Below are positions 15,779 through 25,850 of a DNA stretch of 62,352 nucleotides, one piece after another. A model generated the notes under the pieces. That model searched no databases and had not been told where the DNA came from. It worked only from the letters and a program-made list of their open reading frames with translations. The position numbers and the translations under genes were made by a program. Positions within the stretch are counted from its first letter, which is position 1. Every line of letters starts with the position of its first letter. This DNA is from Alphaproteobacteria bacterium (lineage in GTDB: Bacteria > Pseudomonadota > Alphaproteobacteria > Puniceispirillales > Puniceispirillaceae). The stretch is from assembly GCA_009920665.1 (NCBI GenBank), contig RFZL01000009.1, positions 1 to 62,352 of the forward strand, written 5' to 3'.

Positions 15779-17562
15779 AGATCCGCCAGATGGCGGTAGA
15801 GCGGTGATTCGGTGATCAGCTGTTCGTGCGTGCCGGTGGCGACAATCTGCCCGCCATCAAGAAGAAAGATACGGTCCGCACGGATCACCGTTGCCAGACG
15901 ATGTGCGATGACGATTGATGTGCGATCCTTCATCAGCGCCTCCAGCGCTGTCTGAACCGCCGCTTCCGAGCGCGCATCCAGTGCGCTTGTCGCCTCATCG
16001 AGAAGCAGCAGTCCCGGATCACGCAGGATGGCACGCGCGATGGCGATGCGCTGGCGCTGGCCACCAGACAGGCGCACGCCCTTTTCGCCAACAGGCGTGT
16101 CATAACCCTGAGCAAGCGCCATGATGAAGTCATGCGCCTCGGCCTGGCGCGCGGCGGTGACAATCTCGGCCTCGGACGCGTCCGGCCGCCCAAAGCCGAT
16201 ATTGTCGCGAATGCTGGTCGAGAACAGCGCCGGGTCCTGCGGCACCAGCCCGATGAAGTCGCGGATGGCGGCAAGGTCGAGATCACGAAGGTCCTGCCCG
16301 CCAAGCCGCACCCGCCCGGCGCCCGGATCGTAGAAGCGCAGCAAAAGATGGAACAGGGTGGATTTGCCGGCACCGCTTGGGCCGACAAGCGCCACCCGCT
16401 CACCGCGGCGCACGGCAAGATCAACAGCGCTCACCGCCGGGCGGGATGCACCGGCAGGATAGACGAAATCGACATTTTCGAATTCACAGGCAATCTCATG
16501 GTCGCGCGACAGCGCCGCCGGTTGCACAGGCAGTGGCAGGCTTGCCGATGCCTGCAACGCCTGCGCGATCCGCTCGGCGGCACCGGCGGCACGCTGCAAC
16601 TCGCCGGCCAGCTCCGACAGAAAGCCGGTCGAGGCGGCGACAAGGAACGCATAGAAAACAAAGGATGACAGGTCACCGGCGCTGATCCGCCCGGCCAGCA
16701 AATCCTGCCCGCCAATCCAGAGAATGGCCGAGATGCCGCTGAACACAAGGAAGATGATGATGCCACTCATCCAGCCCCGCAGCCTGACCCGCGCCAGCGC
16801 CGCATCGAGGCTGGACTCCACCGCCGCATCGAACCGTCCCCGCATCAGATCCTGCCTGCCGAAGGCCTGCACGGTGCGGATGGCGGTAACGGTTTCTTCG
16901 GCCTGAACAGCGACATCGGCAAGCCGGTCCTGGGCCAGCCGTGAGGCGCGGCGAAGCCGCCGCCCCAGGAAAATCAGCGGCACCACGACCATCGGCACCA
17001 CAACCAGCACGACCAGCGACATTTTCGGGCTGGACAGCACCACCATCACCAGCCCGCCAAACAGCAGGATGACATTGCGCGCCGCCATCGAGATGGTGGA
17101 GGTCATGACCGTCTGCACAATCGCGGTGTCGGTGGTGATCCGCGCCAGCACATCGCCGGTGCGCGCCGTTTCATACCATGCCGGCGAGAGCGTCAGCAGA
17201 TGGCCGAACAATGCCTGCCTGATATCGGCAAGAACGCTCTCGCCGATCTGGTTGACAAGGGTGGTGCGAAGATAGCTTCCGGCGGCAAGGAACAGCGCGA
17301 TCACGGCAGTGCCGATCACCGCCCGGTCAAGCAGCGCCGGGTCCTGACGGCCAAGCCCCTCATCAACAAGATAGGCAAGACCGCGCCCCATCGTCAGCAA
17401 GGCGCCGGCGACCATCAACAGCGAAATCACCGCGCCGACAATGCGATGCCGGTGCGGGCGCAGATAGGGCCAGAAGACCCGCCACAGCGCCGCCGTTGAG
17501 AAGGGTCTGTCGGCCGGCTGTGAAGAAGGGGAAGAGGTCACGCTGCGTTGCCTGTCTGTCAT
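15730..17562 (-). CDS. ABC exporter, MsbA-like (membrane domain fused to ATPase)
   Basis: A 610-residue half-transporter: an N-terminal six-helix membrane domain (about residues 25-330) and an ATPase domain with Walker A GPSGAGKST, signature RLSGGQRQRIAIAR, Walker B LLLLDEATSALDARSE and the H-loop IVIAHRLATV. This layout is shared by MsbA and related lipid or drug exporters; substrate is not determinable. I chose ATG 17562 (MTDRQRSVTSS); the frame extends upstream through a Pro-rich stretch that includes a 15-bp tandem repeat and is unlikely to be translated. It converges with the secreted protein gene, overlapping by 49 bases. Confidence 0.92.
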   Translation of the reverse strand: MTDRQRSVTSSPSSQPADRPFSTAALWRVFWPYLRPHRHRIVGAVISLLMVAGALLTMGRGLAYLVDEGLGRQDPALLDRAVIGTAVIALFLAAGSYLRTTLVNQIGESVLADIRQALFGHLLTLSPAWYETARTGDVLARITTDTAIVQTVMTSTISMAARNVILLFGGLVMVVLSSPKMSLVVLVVVPMVVVPLIFLGRRLRRASRLAQDRLADVAVQAEETVTAIRTVQAFGRQDLMRGRFDAAVESSLDAALARVRLRGWMSGIIIFLVFSGISAILWIGGQDLLAGRISAGDLSSFVFYAFLVAASTGFLSELAGELQRAAGAAERIAQALQASASLPLPVQPAALSRDHEIACEFENVDFVYPAGASRPAVSAVDLAVRRGERVALVGPSGAGKSTLFHLLLRFYDPGAGRVRLGGQDLRDLDLAAIRDFIGLVPQDPALFSTSIRDNIGFGRPDASEAEIVTAARQAEAHDFIMALAQGYDTPVGEKGVRLSGGQRQRIAIARAILRDPGLLLLDEATSALDARSEAAVQTALEALMKDRTSIVIAHRLATVIRADRIFLLDGGQIVATGTHEQLITESPLYRHLADLQFSTPQTGMHPAPLN

Positions 17563-17580
17563 ATGGTCGGATGTGACCGC

Positions 17581-17610
17581 ACCGGGTGGTACGGGACCGG
17601 GTGGTACGGG
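17581..17610. repeat. 15-bp tandem duplication upstream of the ABC exporter
   Basis: Two exact adjacent copies of accgggtggtacggg lie 19 bases upstream of the chosen start of the ABC exporter gene, in the spacer between it and rpmE. Confidence 0.95.
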
Positions 17611-17725
17611 CCAATTCGGGCTTGCCTTACGGGGTGGTTGACGATATACCACCGCATCCGAATATTGACCAGCGCCGCTGACCGGCGCGCGCGGCCCAGG
17701 ACAGCCCGACCGGCAGGAGCATGTT

Positions 17726-17947
17726 ATGAAGAAGGATATCCATCCCGACTATCACGAAATCACCATCGTGATGACCGATGGCAGCGAGCGCAAGACACGC
17801 TCGACATGGGGAAAGCCAGGCGACGTGCTGAAGCTTGATATCGACCCGAAGACACATCCCGCCTGGACAGGCCAGCACCGGATCGTCGACTCAGGCGGTC
17901 AGGTGGCACGCTTCAACAAGCGCTTCTCGAATCTCGGCATCGAGTAA
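17726..17947 (+). CDS. rpmE: 50S ribosomal protein L31
   Basis: A 73-residue ribosomal protein, [19 protein letters not shown] at the start and [24 protein letters not shown] near the end. It lacks the CxxC zinc motif and is the non-zinc alphaproteobacterial form. It is a single-gene unit: an upstream ggcaggagc ribosome site precedes the ATG and a strong intrinsic terminator lies 46 bases after the stop. Confidence 0.96.
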   Translation: MKKDIHPDYHEITIVMTDGSERKTRSTWGKPGDVLKLDIDPKTHPAWTGQHRIVDSGGQVARFNKRFSNLGIE

Positions 17948-17993
17948 ACCGCCGCGATCTCATCTGCGACCGGGCGAACAGGCCGGGCGCATG

Positions 17994-18021
17994 AAAAAGG
18001 CCGGGATGTCCCGGCCTTTTT
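17994..18021 (+). terminator. Intrinsic terminator of rpmE
   Basis: A perfect hairpin with arms aaaaaggccggga/tcccggccttttt, followed by ttgttt. The A/T-flanked GC stem works in both directions, so it may also stop ppdK transcripts, which end at 18071 on the other strand. Confidence 0.92.
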
Positions 18022-18025
18022 GTTT

Positions 18026-18055
18026 GTCCGGCCTTTTCCTGTCCGGCCTTTTCCT
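18026..18055. repeat. 15-bp tandem duplication between rpmE terminator and ppdK
   Basis: Two exact copies of gtccggccttttcct follow the terminator. They repeat part of the terminator's right arm (ccggccttttt), so the duplication may have arisen from the hairpin itself. Confidence 0.9.
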
Positions 18056-18070
18056 ATCCGGAGAGATGCG

Positions 18071-20749
18071 TCAGCCGCGCTGGCGGATCGCCGCCTGGGC
18101 CGCCGCCAGCCGTGCCGCCGGCACCCGGTAGGGGGAACAGGACACATAATCCAGCCCGACCTCCTCGAAGAAGGCGATCGATGCCGGATCGCCGCCATGT
18201 TCGCCGCAGACGCCAAGCTTCAGCCCGTCGCGTGTCGCGCGCCCCTTCTCGGCCCCCATGCGCACCAGCGCGCCGACACCGTCACGGTCGATCGATACAA
18301 ACGGGTCGGTCGGATAGATTTCCGCATCGGTATAGGCATGCATGAAGGCACCGGCATCATCCCGGCTGATGCCAAGCGCGGTTTGCGTCAGATCGTTGGT
18401 GCCGAAAGAGAAGAACTCGGCCTGCCTTGCCAGATCATCCGCACAGACGGCGGCGCGCGGCAGTTCAACCATTGTGCCAACAAGATATTCGATCCTGACT
18501 CCGGTCTCGGCCATCACCGCCTCGGCCTCGGAATCAATCACCGCCTTGCACAGCTCCAGCTCCTTCGCCGTCGCGGCCAGCGGGATCATCACCTCGGGGA
18601 CCGGCGCCTCGGCGCCGCGGCCGGCTATGGCGGTGGCGGCCTCGAAGATGGCGCGGGCCTGCATCCGGCAGATTTCCGGATAGGTGACGGCAAGACGGCA
18701 GCCACGATGCCCCAGCATCGGGTTCGATTCGGACAGTTTCAGCGAACGTTGCCGCGCCGTTTCCGGCGAGATGCCGGCCGCCGCGGCGACATCGGCAAGC
18801 TCTTCGGCGGAATGCGGCAGGAATTCGTGAAGCGGCGGGTCGAGAAGACGGATCGTCACCGGCAGCCCGGCCATGATGGTGAACAGCTCCTCGAAATCCT
18901 GGCGCTGCATCGGCAGCAATTTGGCAAGCGCCGCCTCGCGACCCTCGCTGTCGACCGCCATGATCATCTCGCGCATCGAAATGATCCGGTCGACATCAAA
19001 GAACATATGCTCGGTCCGGCACAGGCCGATACCCTCGGCGCCAAAGCCGACCGCGGTGCGCGCGTCTGCCGGCGTTTCGGCGTTCGTGCGAACAGCCATG
19101 CGGCGGATATCATCGGCCCATTCCATGATTGTCGAGAAGGCGCCCGACATTTCCGGCTGGATGGTATCGACCCGGCCAAGAAACACCTCGCCGGTGCCGC
19201 CATCGATGGTGATCGTGTCGCCTTCGGACAGCTCCTGGTCGCGAACAAAGACCTTGTTGTTCACCTCGTCAAACCTGACCTCGCCGGCACCGGACACACA
19301 GGCCCGCCCCATGCCGCGGGCGACGACGGCGGCGTGACTTGTCATGCCGCCCCGCGCTGTCAGGATGCCGGCGGCAGCATGCATGCCATGAATATCCTCG
19401 GGGCTTGTCTCAAGCCTGACAAGGATCACCTGATGGCCATTCGCGGCCATTTCCTCGGCCTTGTCGGCGGTCAGCACGATCTCGCCTGCGGCAGCGCCGG
19501 GCGATGCCGGCAGGCCCTGTGTAATCACAGTTTTCGGCGCATCGGGATCAAGCGTCGGATGCAGAAGCTGGTCGAGGGCAATCGGGTCAATCCGCAGCAA
19601 CGCCTCATCGCGGCTGATCAGCCCCTCCTCGGCCATTTCCACCGCCATGCGCAGCGCCGCCGCGGCGGTCCGCTTGCCGCTGCGGGTCTGCAGCATGTAG
19701 AGCTTGCCCTTCTGGACGGTGAATTCGAGATCCTGCATGTCGGTGTAATGCGTCTCGAGCTGCGCGCGCACCTTGTCAAGCTGGCCGAACACATCCGGCA
19801 TCGCCTCTTCCATCGACAACTCATCACCGCCGCCATTCGCGCGGGCCGCCGCCGTCAATGGCAGCGGTGTGCGAATACCGGCCACGACATCCTCGCCCTG
19901 GGCGTTGATCAGATACTCACCGTAAAAACTGTTCTCGCCGGTCGACGGGTCGCGGGTGAAGGCAACGCCGGTGGCGCAGTCATCGCCCATATTGCCAAAC
20001 ACCATGGCCTGGACATTCACCGCCGTGCCCCAGCTTGCCGGAATGTTGTTGAGCCGGCGATAGGTGGTGGCGCGGGCATTCATCCAGCTGTTGAACACGG
20101 CGCCGATGGCACCCCACAGCTGGTCATGCGGGTCCTGCGGGAACGGGCGGCCGGCCTCCTCCTCGACAATCGTCTTGTAGGTGGCGACCAGCGTTTCGAG
20201 ATGATCACCGGTCAGCCCGGTGTCATCAAAGACGCCGTGGCGAAGCTTCAGTTCCTCGAGTTCATCCTCGAACAGCCCGTGATCGACCTCCATCACGACA
20301 TCGGCATACATCTGGATGAACCGGCGGTAGCTGTCATAGGCAAAGCGCTTGTCATCGGCGCGTCGCGCCAGCCCCTCGACAGTCTCGTCATTCAGCCCGA
20401 GATTCAGCACCGTATCCATCATCCCCGGCATCGAGGCGCGCGCGCCAGAGCGCACCGAGACCAGAAGCGGGTTCTGTGGATCGGCGAAGCGGGCACCCGT
20501 TTCGGCCTCGATCCGCGCCACCGCGTCAGCGACCTGGCCACCAAGTGTCTCGGGATAGGTGCGGCCATTGTCGTAATAACGCGTACACACCTCGGTCGAG
20601 ATGGTGAAGCCGGGCGGCACCGGCAGACCGATGCCGCTCATCTCCGCAAGATTGGCGCCCTTGCCACCAAGCAGATTGCGCATACTGCTGTCGCCGTCAC
20701 TGCCCTTGGCACCGAAACTGTAGACCCACTGAATCGAACTGTCGTTCAT
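18071..20749 (-). CDS. ppdK: Pyruvate, phosphate dikinase
   Basis: An 892-residue enzyme interconverting pyruvate, ATP and phosphate with PEP, AMP and PPi. The N-terminal ATP-grasp region starts with LLGGKGANLAEMSGIGLPVPPG; the swivelling phosphohistidine domain has GGMTSHAAVVARGMG (about residues 455-469) with the catalytic His; the C-terminal PEP-binding barrel has FGTNDLTQTALGISRDD and ends near LGVCGEHGGDP. Full length. glyS begins six bases upstream, so ppdK is the distal gene of a glyQ-glyS-ppdK run. Confidence 0.97.
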   Translation of the reverse strand: MNDSSIQWVYSFGAKGSDGDSSMRNLLGGKGANLAEMSGIGLPVPPGFTISTEVCTRYYDNGRTYPETLGGQVADAVARIEAETGARFADPQNPLLVSVRSGARASMPGMMDTVLNLGLNDETVEGLARRADDKRFAYDSYRRFIQMYADVVMEVDHGLFEDELEELKLRHGVFDDTGLTGDHLETLVATYKTIVEEEAGRPFPQDPHDQLWGAIGAVFNSWMNARATTYRRLNNIPASWGTAVNVQAMVFGNMGDDCATGVAFTRDPSTGENSFYGEYLINAQGEDVVAGIRTPLPLTAAARANGGGDELSMEEAMPDVFGQLDKVRAQLETHYTDMQDLEFTVQKGKLYMLQTRSGKRTAAAALRMAVEMAEEGLISRDEALLRIDPIALDQLLHPTLDPDAPKTVITQGLPASPGAAAGEIVLTADKAEEMAANGHQVILVRLETSPEDIHGMHAAAGILTARGGMTSHAAVVARGMGRACVSGAGEVRFDEVNNKVFVRDQELSEGDTITIDGGTGEVFLGRVDTIQPEMSGAFSTIMEWADDIRRMAVRTNAETPADARTAVGFGAEGIGLCRTEHMFFDVDRIISMREMIMAVDSEGREAALAKLLPMQRQDFEELFTIMAGLPVTIRLLDPPLHEFLPHSAEELADVAAAAGISPETARQRSLKLSESNPMLGHRGCRLAVTYPEICRMQARAIFEAATAIAGRGAEAPVPEVMIPLAATAKELELCKAVIDSEAEAVMAETGVRIEYLVGTMVELPRAAVCADDLARQAEFFSFGTNDLTQTALGISRDDAGAFMHAYTDAEIYPTDPFVSIDRDGVGALVRMGAEKGRATRDGLKLGVCGEHGGDPASIAFFEEVGLDYVSCSPYRVPAARLAAAQAAIRQRG

Positions 20750-20755
20750 CGACCG

Positions 20756-22840
20756 TTACCCCTCTAGTCTGGAGAAATCCGCGACCCGTTGCATGGCCTG
20801 CCTGACCATGGCCAGAAGACCGAGGCGGTTCAGCCTTGTCGCCGCGTCATCATGATTGACCACAACGCTGTCAAAGAAGCTGTCAATGGGCTGACGCAGC
20901 CCACCAAGCGACTGCATGACGGCAAGAAGCTCGTCACGGTCCTGTATCTTTGACCCGGGCTCCGGCAGCGCAGTGAGCGCCGCATGAAGCCCGGTTTCAG
21001 CGTCCTCGACAAACAGGTGAGGGTCGGAAGTGGGGGAGAACACCTGTTTGGCCTTGCTTTCCTCGGCCTCGAGAATACTTGCCGCGCGCCGCCAGCCGGC
21101 GACAAGGCCCGCCCCGTCATCACCGGCAAGGAAAGTGGACAGAGCCGCCGCCCGGTCGGCAAGCCCCAGAATATCGTCATGGCCCGGCCCGGTGCCATCA
21201 CCAAGCGCCGCCGCGACAATGTCATGCGCCAGACCGGCATCGCGGAGGCTGACGCGCAGCCTTTCCCTGATAAACGGCTCCAGATCGGGATCGGGGGCGG
21301 CAAACCCATGCGCGCTGGCGGCTTCGGTCAGGACAGGCAGAAGCGGCATTCTGATCCGTGTTTCCAGAATGATCCTGATGATGCCAAGCGCGGCACGGCG
21401 CAGCGCGAACGGATCCTTCGAGCCGGTCGGTTTCGCACCGACGCCAAAAAACCCGACAAGGCTGTCGATCTTGTCGGCAAGCGAGACGACGCAACCCTCG
21501 GCGCTGGCCGGCAGGTCATCGGACGGTCCCTGCGGGCGGTAATGCGCCGCGATGGCAGTGGCGACGGCATCCGACTCGCCATCATGGCGGGCGTAATAGC
21601 CGCCCATGATACCCTGCAGTTCGGGGAATTCGCCAACCATGCCGGTGACAAGATCAGCCTTGGCAAGACGTGCCGCCCGCACCGCCATCTCGGCATCGCA
21701 CCCGGCGACCGAGGGGGCCATCACGGCGGCAAGCCTTTCCAGCCGTGCTACCTTGTCGCCAACACTGCCAAGACCCTCATAGAAGGCGATATCGGCAAGC
21801 TTGGGCAGTTGCGCATCAAGCGTCGCCTGCCGGTCCTCGTTCCAGAAGAATTCGGCATCGGCGAGGCGGGCCCGCAACACCCGCTGATTGCCGGCAAGGA
21901 TCACCGCGTCGCGGTCCGCATCGGACAGCCTGTTGCTGATCACGACAAACCCGGGTTGCAGCGCGCCATCAGCGCTTCCGGTCGTCAGATATTTCTGATG
22001 CGTGCGGATCGACGCCTCCAGAACCTCGTCCGGCAGCGCCATGAAGCGGTCCTCGATGGTGCCGAACAGCGGCGTTGGCCATTCGACAAGGCCGCAGATC
22101 TCATCGATCAGACCCTCGTTGGGGCGCAGCGACGAGCCGGCATCGGCGGCCAGACCGGCGGCGCCATCGACAATGGCCTGCCGGCGTTCGGCGCGGTCGA
22201 CCATGACATGACCGGCGCGAAGACGCGCCACATATTCCGCGGCGCCAGCGACGCCGGCAAGGTCGATATCCTGCGGACTCTCGAAATAATGGCCGCGGCT
22301 TGCCGATGTGAAAGGCAGGCTGGCCCCACCAAGGTCGAGTTCGCCGGCAAGCGGCGCGCCGCCAAACAGCAGATTGACCCGGTGAAGTGGACGTACCCAG
22401 CGAAACCGCGTGCCACCCCAGCGCTGGCTCTTTGGCCAGGGGAACTCGGCCAGCACGCCACCGACCATGGCCGGCAGCAGGGTGGCGGCATCAACCCCCG
22501 CCTTCTCGATCCTGGCGAACAGAAAGGTGCCTTTCGGCGTGTCTTCCTCAACTAGCTGGTCGCGTGTCAGGCCGGTTGATTTCAGGAATCCCTCGATGGC
22601 CTTGTCGGGGGCGTCGGCACGCGGGCCGCGGCGTTCCTCGCTGATATCGGGCTGGCGCTCGGCCACATCATCGACATAGAGCGCCAGATGACGCGGCGCA
22701 ACAAAGCCATGCGCCCCGCCATGCGACAGGCCGGCATCAGCAAGCCGCGCCAGCATCATACGCTCCAGATCCACCATGGCGCGGGGCTGCATGCGGGCCG
22801 GAATTTCCTCGCAGATGATCTCGATCAGAAGGTCAGCCAT
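20756..22840 (-). CDS. glyS: Glycyl-tRNA synthetase beta subunit
   Basis: The 694-residue large subunit of the bacterial alpha2beta2 glycyl-tRNA synthetase. The N terminus is [21 protein letters not shown]; the HD-like domain and the C-terminal anticodon-binding DALR-type region ([22 protein letters not shown]) are intact. I chose ATG 22840, preceded by an ideal ggaggtaacg ribosome site, over longer frames. It overlaps the end of glyQ by eight bases. Confidence 0.96.
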   Translation of the reverse strand: MADLLIEIICEEIPARMQPRAMVDLERMMLARLADAGLSHGGAHGFVAPRHLALYVDDVAERQPDISEERRGPRADAPDKAIEGFLKSTGLTRDQLVEEDTPKGTFLFARIEKAGVDAATLLPAMVGGVLAEFPWPKSQRWGGTRFRWVRPLHRVNLLFGGAPLAGELDLGGASLPFTSASRGHYFESPQDIDLAGVAGAAEYVARLRAGHVMVDRAERRQAIVDGAAGLAADAGSSLRPNEGLIDEICGLVEWPTPLFGTIEDRFMALPDEVLEASIRTHQKYLTTGSADGALQPGFVVISNRLSDADRDAVILAGNQRVLRARLADAEFFWNEDRQATLDAQLPKLADIAFYEGLGSVGDKVARLERLAAVMAPSVAGCDAEMAVRAARLAKADLVTGMVGEFPELQGIMGGYYARHDGESDAVATAIAAHYRPQGPSDDLPASAEGCVVSLADKIDSLVGFFGVGAKPTGSKDPFALRRAALGIIRIILETRIRMPLLPVLTEAASAHGFAAPDPDLEPFIRERLRVSLRDAGLAHDIVAAALGDGTGPGHDDILGLADRAAALSTFLAGDDGAGLVAGWRRAASILEAEESKAKQVFSPTSDPHLFVEDAETGLHAALTALPEPGSKIQDRDELLAVMQSLGGLRQPIDSFFDSVVVNHDDAATRLNRLGLLAMVRQAMQRVADFSRLEG

Positions 22841-23753
22841 CGTTACCTCCCGCCGTGTCAGCTTGCCCGATCCAGGCCTCGCAGCAACCGCGCGCCAGCG
22901 CCCGCACACGACCGATATAGGCGGCGCGCTCGGTCACCGAAATCACCCCGCGAGCATCCAGAAGATTGAACAGGTGGCTTGCCTTCATGCACTGGTCATA
23001 GGCCGGAAGCGCCAGCGGCGGTGTCGCCGCCAGCAACCTGTTGCATTCATCCTCGGCGTCGCGGAAATGCCGCAGCAGCATGTCGGTCTCGGCATGATTG
23101 AAGTTCCAGTCCGAGAATTCCACCTCGGCGCGGTGGAAGATATCGCCATAGCGTTTGCCGCCCTGTTCGGCCGGCACGCCGTCCCAGTCGAGGTCATAGA
23201 CATTCTCGACACCCTGGATGAACATCGCCAGCCTTTCCAGACCATAGGTCAGTTCCAGCGGCACCGGATCACATTCCAGACCGCCGACCTGCTGGAAATA
23301 GGTGAATTGCGAGACCTCCATGCCATCGCACCAGACTTCCCAGCCAAGTCCCCAGGCACCGAGCGTCGGTGATTCCCAGTCATCCTCGACAAAGCGGATG
23401 TCATGCGCTGCCGGATCGAGGCCGATGGCGGCAAGGCTGCCGATATAGAGCGCTTGCGAATCCGGCGGTGACGGCTTGAAGATTGTCTGGAACTGGTAAT
23501 AGTGCTGCAACCGGTTCGGGTTTTCACCGAAACGCCCGTCGGTGGGGCGCCGCGAGGGCTGCACATAGGCAGCGCGCCAATGGTAATCCGGGCCAAGCGA
23601 ACGCAGCGTCGTCGCCGGGTGAAAGGTGCCGGCGCCAACCTCCATGTCATAGGGTTGCAGGATCACTGCGCCCTTCTCGGCCCAGTATGCCTGAAGCTTG
23701 AGAATGATGGACTGGAAGTCCAACCCGGGCTGGGTCGTAAAGGTTTTGGCCAT
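22833..23753 (-). CDS. glyQ: Glycyl-tRNA synthetase alpha subunit
   Basis: A 306-residue catalytic subunit that activates glycine. Landmarks: [20 protein letters not shown] near the start, [19 protein letters not shown], the motif [20 protein letters not shown] (about residues 83-102) and [18 protein letters not shown]. The overlap with glyS indicates coupling and equal production of the two subunits. Confidence 0.97.
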   Translation of the reverse strand: MAKTFTTQPGLDFQSIILKLQAYWAEKGAVILQPYDMEVGAGTFHPATTLRSLGPDYHWRAAYVQPSRRPTDGRFGENPNRLQHYYQFQTIFKPSPPDSQALYIGSLAAIGLDPAAHDIRFVEDDWESPTLGAWGLGWEVWCDGMEVSQFTYFQQVGGLECDPVPLELTYGLERLAMFIQGVENVYDLDWDGVPAEQGGKRYGDIFHRAEVEFSDWNFNHAETDMLLRHFRDAEDECNRLLAATPPLALPAYDQCMKASHLFNLLDARGVISVTERAAYIGRVRALARGCCEAWIGQADTAGGNDG

Positions 23754-23839
23754 CCGCCGATTTTCCGATGAACAGATGCCCGCAAACTAGCCGCAAACCG
23801 GGCCGCAATGCAACCCGTTGAATCGGTCAGGACCGCAAC

Positions 23840-24067
23840 TCACGACCGGTAGGGGCAACTCTCGCGCTCGCATGGCTCACCGGCCACCCAGGCCCGGCAG
23901 ACCGCGCATTCCTCAAGATCGAGCGCGCCGTTGCCGGTGCGGTCCCCGGAGGTGTCTGGCGGATTGCCTTTCGAGTTGCCGCCGCGACGCTCCAGCAGGC
24001 GGAACCCCATCCAGACAGCCCACAACACCGCGGCGAGGGCAAGAAGCTTGGGAAGTGAGGGTATCAT
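23840..24067 (-). CDS. Small membrane protein with four cysteines
   Basis: A 75-residue protein with one N-terminal membrane helix (KLLALAAVLWAVWMGFRLL, about residues 7-25), a short polar linker, and a C-terminal cluster ECAVCRAWVAGEPCERESCPYR. The C-x2-C...C-x4-C spacing looks like a small zinc ribbon or an Fe-S or disulfide site on the cytoplasmic or periplasmic face. I recognise a resemblance to small PP0621-like proteins but not a function. It lies 40 bases after the S49 peptidase gene on the same strand. Confidence 0.75.
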   Translation of the reverse strand: MIPSLPKLLALAAVLWAVWMGFRLLERRGGNSKGNPPDTSGDRTGNGALDLEECAVCRAWVAGEPCERESCPYRS

Positions 24068-24107
24068 CGTCAGCGATCTCCGGTTATCGGGCCATCAGGC
24101 CGGCAGG

Positions 24108-24992
24108 TCACAGACCGTATCGCGACAGGTGCGCGCGCTCAACCGCCAGTTCGACAGCGTCCTCGACGGCATGCGCCGCCGCCGCGCTGCCGATGGCATG
24201 GCCGAACGCGCCCGGACCAAACGCGGCCGGGCCGAACGCGCCTGGCAGGCCGCCGACACCGCCGAACAGGCGTTTCTTCGGCTGGATGGCAATCAGATCA
24301 ACCGTCTCGCCAAATCTGTCTGTCACCAACCGCCGGCATTCACCAATGCCATCGATCAGGCCAAGGTCCGCCGCCTGCTGGCCGGTCCAGAAAGCGCCGC
24401 TGAACAGATCATTATGGTCGCCGGTCAGCTTGCCGCCGCGCCGGTCGATGATGTGGTCGATGAATTGCCGATGAATTTCCTGCTGCAGGGATTTCAGCCG
24501 TTCGACATCACGTTCCGATTCCGGCTGGAAGGGGTCGAGAATCATCTTGTTGTCGCCGGCGGTATAGACCCGCCGGTCGACGCCGATGCGATCGATCGCA
24601 CGGTCAAATCCAAACCCTGCAGAGACGACACCGATCGAGCCGATAATCGAGGCCGGGTTGGCATAGATTTCGTCGGCGCTGGCGGCAAGCCAGTAACCGC
24701 CGCTGGCCGCCACATCCTCGCAAAAGGCGAGAACCGGCACATTGGCCTTGCGGGCGAGGTCGCGAATGCGTTGCCCGATCAGCGAGGACTGCACGGGCGA
24801 GCCGCCCGGGGAATTGATGATCAGCGCCACCGCCCTGGCGTTTCTGATCGAGAACGCCTTTTTCAGCTGTGGTTCCACCGCCTCGAGCGAAATGCCGCGC
24901 CGCAATCCACCGCCGCTGGAGATCACGCCCGACAGGCGCACCACCGGCACAACCGGGCGCCGACGACGCCAGAACAACAACCGCGACATCAC
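24108..24992 (-). CDS. sppA: Signal peptide peptidase SppA-like S49 serine protease
   Basis: A 294-residue single-domain S49 peptidase of the short form, using a Ser-Lys dyad. The nucleophile lies in EDVAASGGYWLAASA (Ser97); Lys149 in YTAGDNKMILDPF is the likely base; NSPGGSPVQSS forms the oxyanion region. No clear N-terminal membrane helix is visible, so it may be peripheral or cytoplasmic. The C terminus carries repeats of GAFGP/AAFGP encoded by a 15-bp tandem repeat (24199-24243), outside the catalytic core. It overlaps no gene and follows the tRNA methyltransferase by three bases. Confidence 0.9.
   Translation of the reverse strand: MMSRLLFWRRRRPVVPVVRLSGVISSGGGLRRGISLEAVEPQLKKAFSIRNARAVALIINSPGGSPVQSSLIGQRIRDLARKANVPVLAFCEDVAASGGYWLAASADEIYANPASIIGSIGVVSAGFGFDRAIDRIGVDRRVYTAGDNKMILDPFQPESERDVERLKSLQQEIHRQFIDHIIDRRGGKLTGDHNDLFSGAFWTGQQAADLGLIDGIGECRRLVTDRFGETVDLIAIQPKKRLFGGVGGLPGAFGPAAFGPGAFGHAIGSAAAAHAVEDAVELAVERAHLSRYGL
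24199..24243. repeat. 15-bp tandem repeat near the 3' end of sppA
   Basis: Three 15-bp units based on ggccgaacgcgcccg (the middle copy diverged) are in frame and encode alternating Ala/Pro-Phe-Gly motifs in the C-terminal tail of the S49 peptidase. Confidence 0.85.
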
Positions 24993-24995
24993 CCG

Positions 24996-25826
24996 TCAGA
25001 CCCCACTGTCGCCGCCGCGCCGACGCGTTCCGGACAGCGGGCGCGCCGGGTGGATGACCGACAGCGGGGTGCCGCCCATCACCTGTTCGGCGGCATCGGT
25101 GAATCCGCCATCGTCACGGTGCAGGACCAGCCCCGGAAGGACCGCCCCCGGGCCAGTGACATCGCGGCGGACCTGTACGATGACCCGGCCTGCCGGGCTG
25201 GAATGGCGTGGCCAGAGCGGAAACAGTACCGCCTCACCAGCGCCGTTGGCATCAAACAGGCTAATCAGTTCCGGCACCCGGTCGGCGCGGCAGATGAAGG
25301 TGATTTTGGCCCGCGGCTTGGCCGCCCAGACAGCGGCCCTAACCCAGTCGGCCATTTCGGTATTGTCACCCATATGCGCCATCGCGCGGGATTCGTTCTG
25401 TGGCTTCGTGCCATGCGAATTGTGATAGGGCGGGTTGCTGACAACATGGTCGAAACTGCCGGCCAGCACCGGCGGCAGTTCGCGAATATCGGTGGTCAGA
25501 ATGCGCACCCGGTTGGCAAATCCGTTGGTGGCGGCATTCTCCTCGGCGATCGCGGCGAGATCAGCCTGTTTTTCAACGGCCGTGACCTGAATCTCGCGAA
25601 GCCGGTGCGCCAGGCACAGGCAGACGCCGCCAACTCCGGCCCCCAGATCAAGGATTCGTCCGCTGTCGGTGGCCACCGAGGCCGCCAGCAGCACGGCATC
25701 GGTGCCGACACGATAGCCGTCGGCGGGCTGCGTGATCTTGACAGCCTCGTTCAGCAGATGATCATGCGTCACCTGCATCATCTGCATCTCGCCATCGGCG
25801 GTATCGCTTTTGACCTTCTTAGTCAT
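24996..25826 (-). CDS. tRNA1(Val) adenine-N6 methyltransferase-like protein (TrmN6/YfiC)
   Basis: A 276-residue class I SAM methyltransferase. Motif I is ILDLGAGVGGVCL (about residues 58-70), and the N6-adenine signature NPPY appears in HVVSNPPYHNSHGT (about 130-143). The leader VTHDHLLNEAVKITQPADGYRVGTDAVLLAA is characteristic of the YfiC/TrmN6 family, which methylates A37 of tRNA1(Val). A related activity on another RNA or protein cannot be excluded. Three bases separate it from sppA; the DUF2007 gene lies 25 bases upstream, and all three probably form one operon. Confidence 0.88.
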   Translation of the reverse strand: MTKKVKSDTADGEMQMMQVTHDHLLNEAVKITQPADGYRVGTDAVLLAASVATDSGRILDLGAGVGGVCLCLAHRLREIQVTAVEKQADLAAIAEENAATNGFANRVRILTTDIRELPPVLAGSFDHVVSNPPYHNSHGTKPQNESRAMAHMGDNTEMADWVRAAVWAAKPRAKITFICRADRVPELISLFDANGAGEAVLFPLWPRHSSPAGRVIVQVRRDVTGPGAVLPGLVLHRDDGGFTDAAEQVMGGTPLSVIHPARPLSGTRRRGGDSGV

Positions 25827-25850
25827 GATCGAACCCCGCCTTCGTAACCT

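Noticed and set aside
18020-20767. A 915-codon plus-strand open frame opposite ppdK
   Set aside because: Mirror of ppdK in a GC-rich genome; the translated text has no recognisable domain and crosses the rpmE terminator region.
20984-22555. A 523-codon plus-strand open frame opposite glyS
   Set aside because: Antisense shadow of glyS; no family features.
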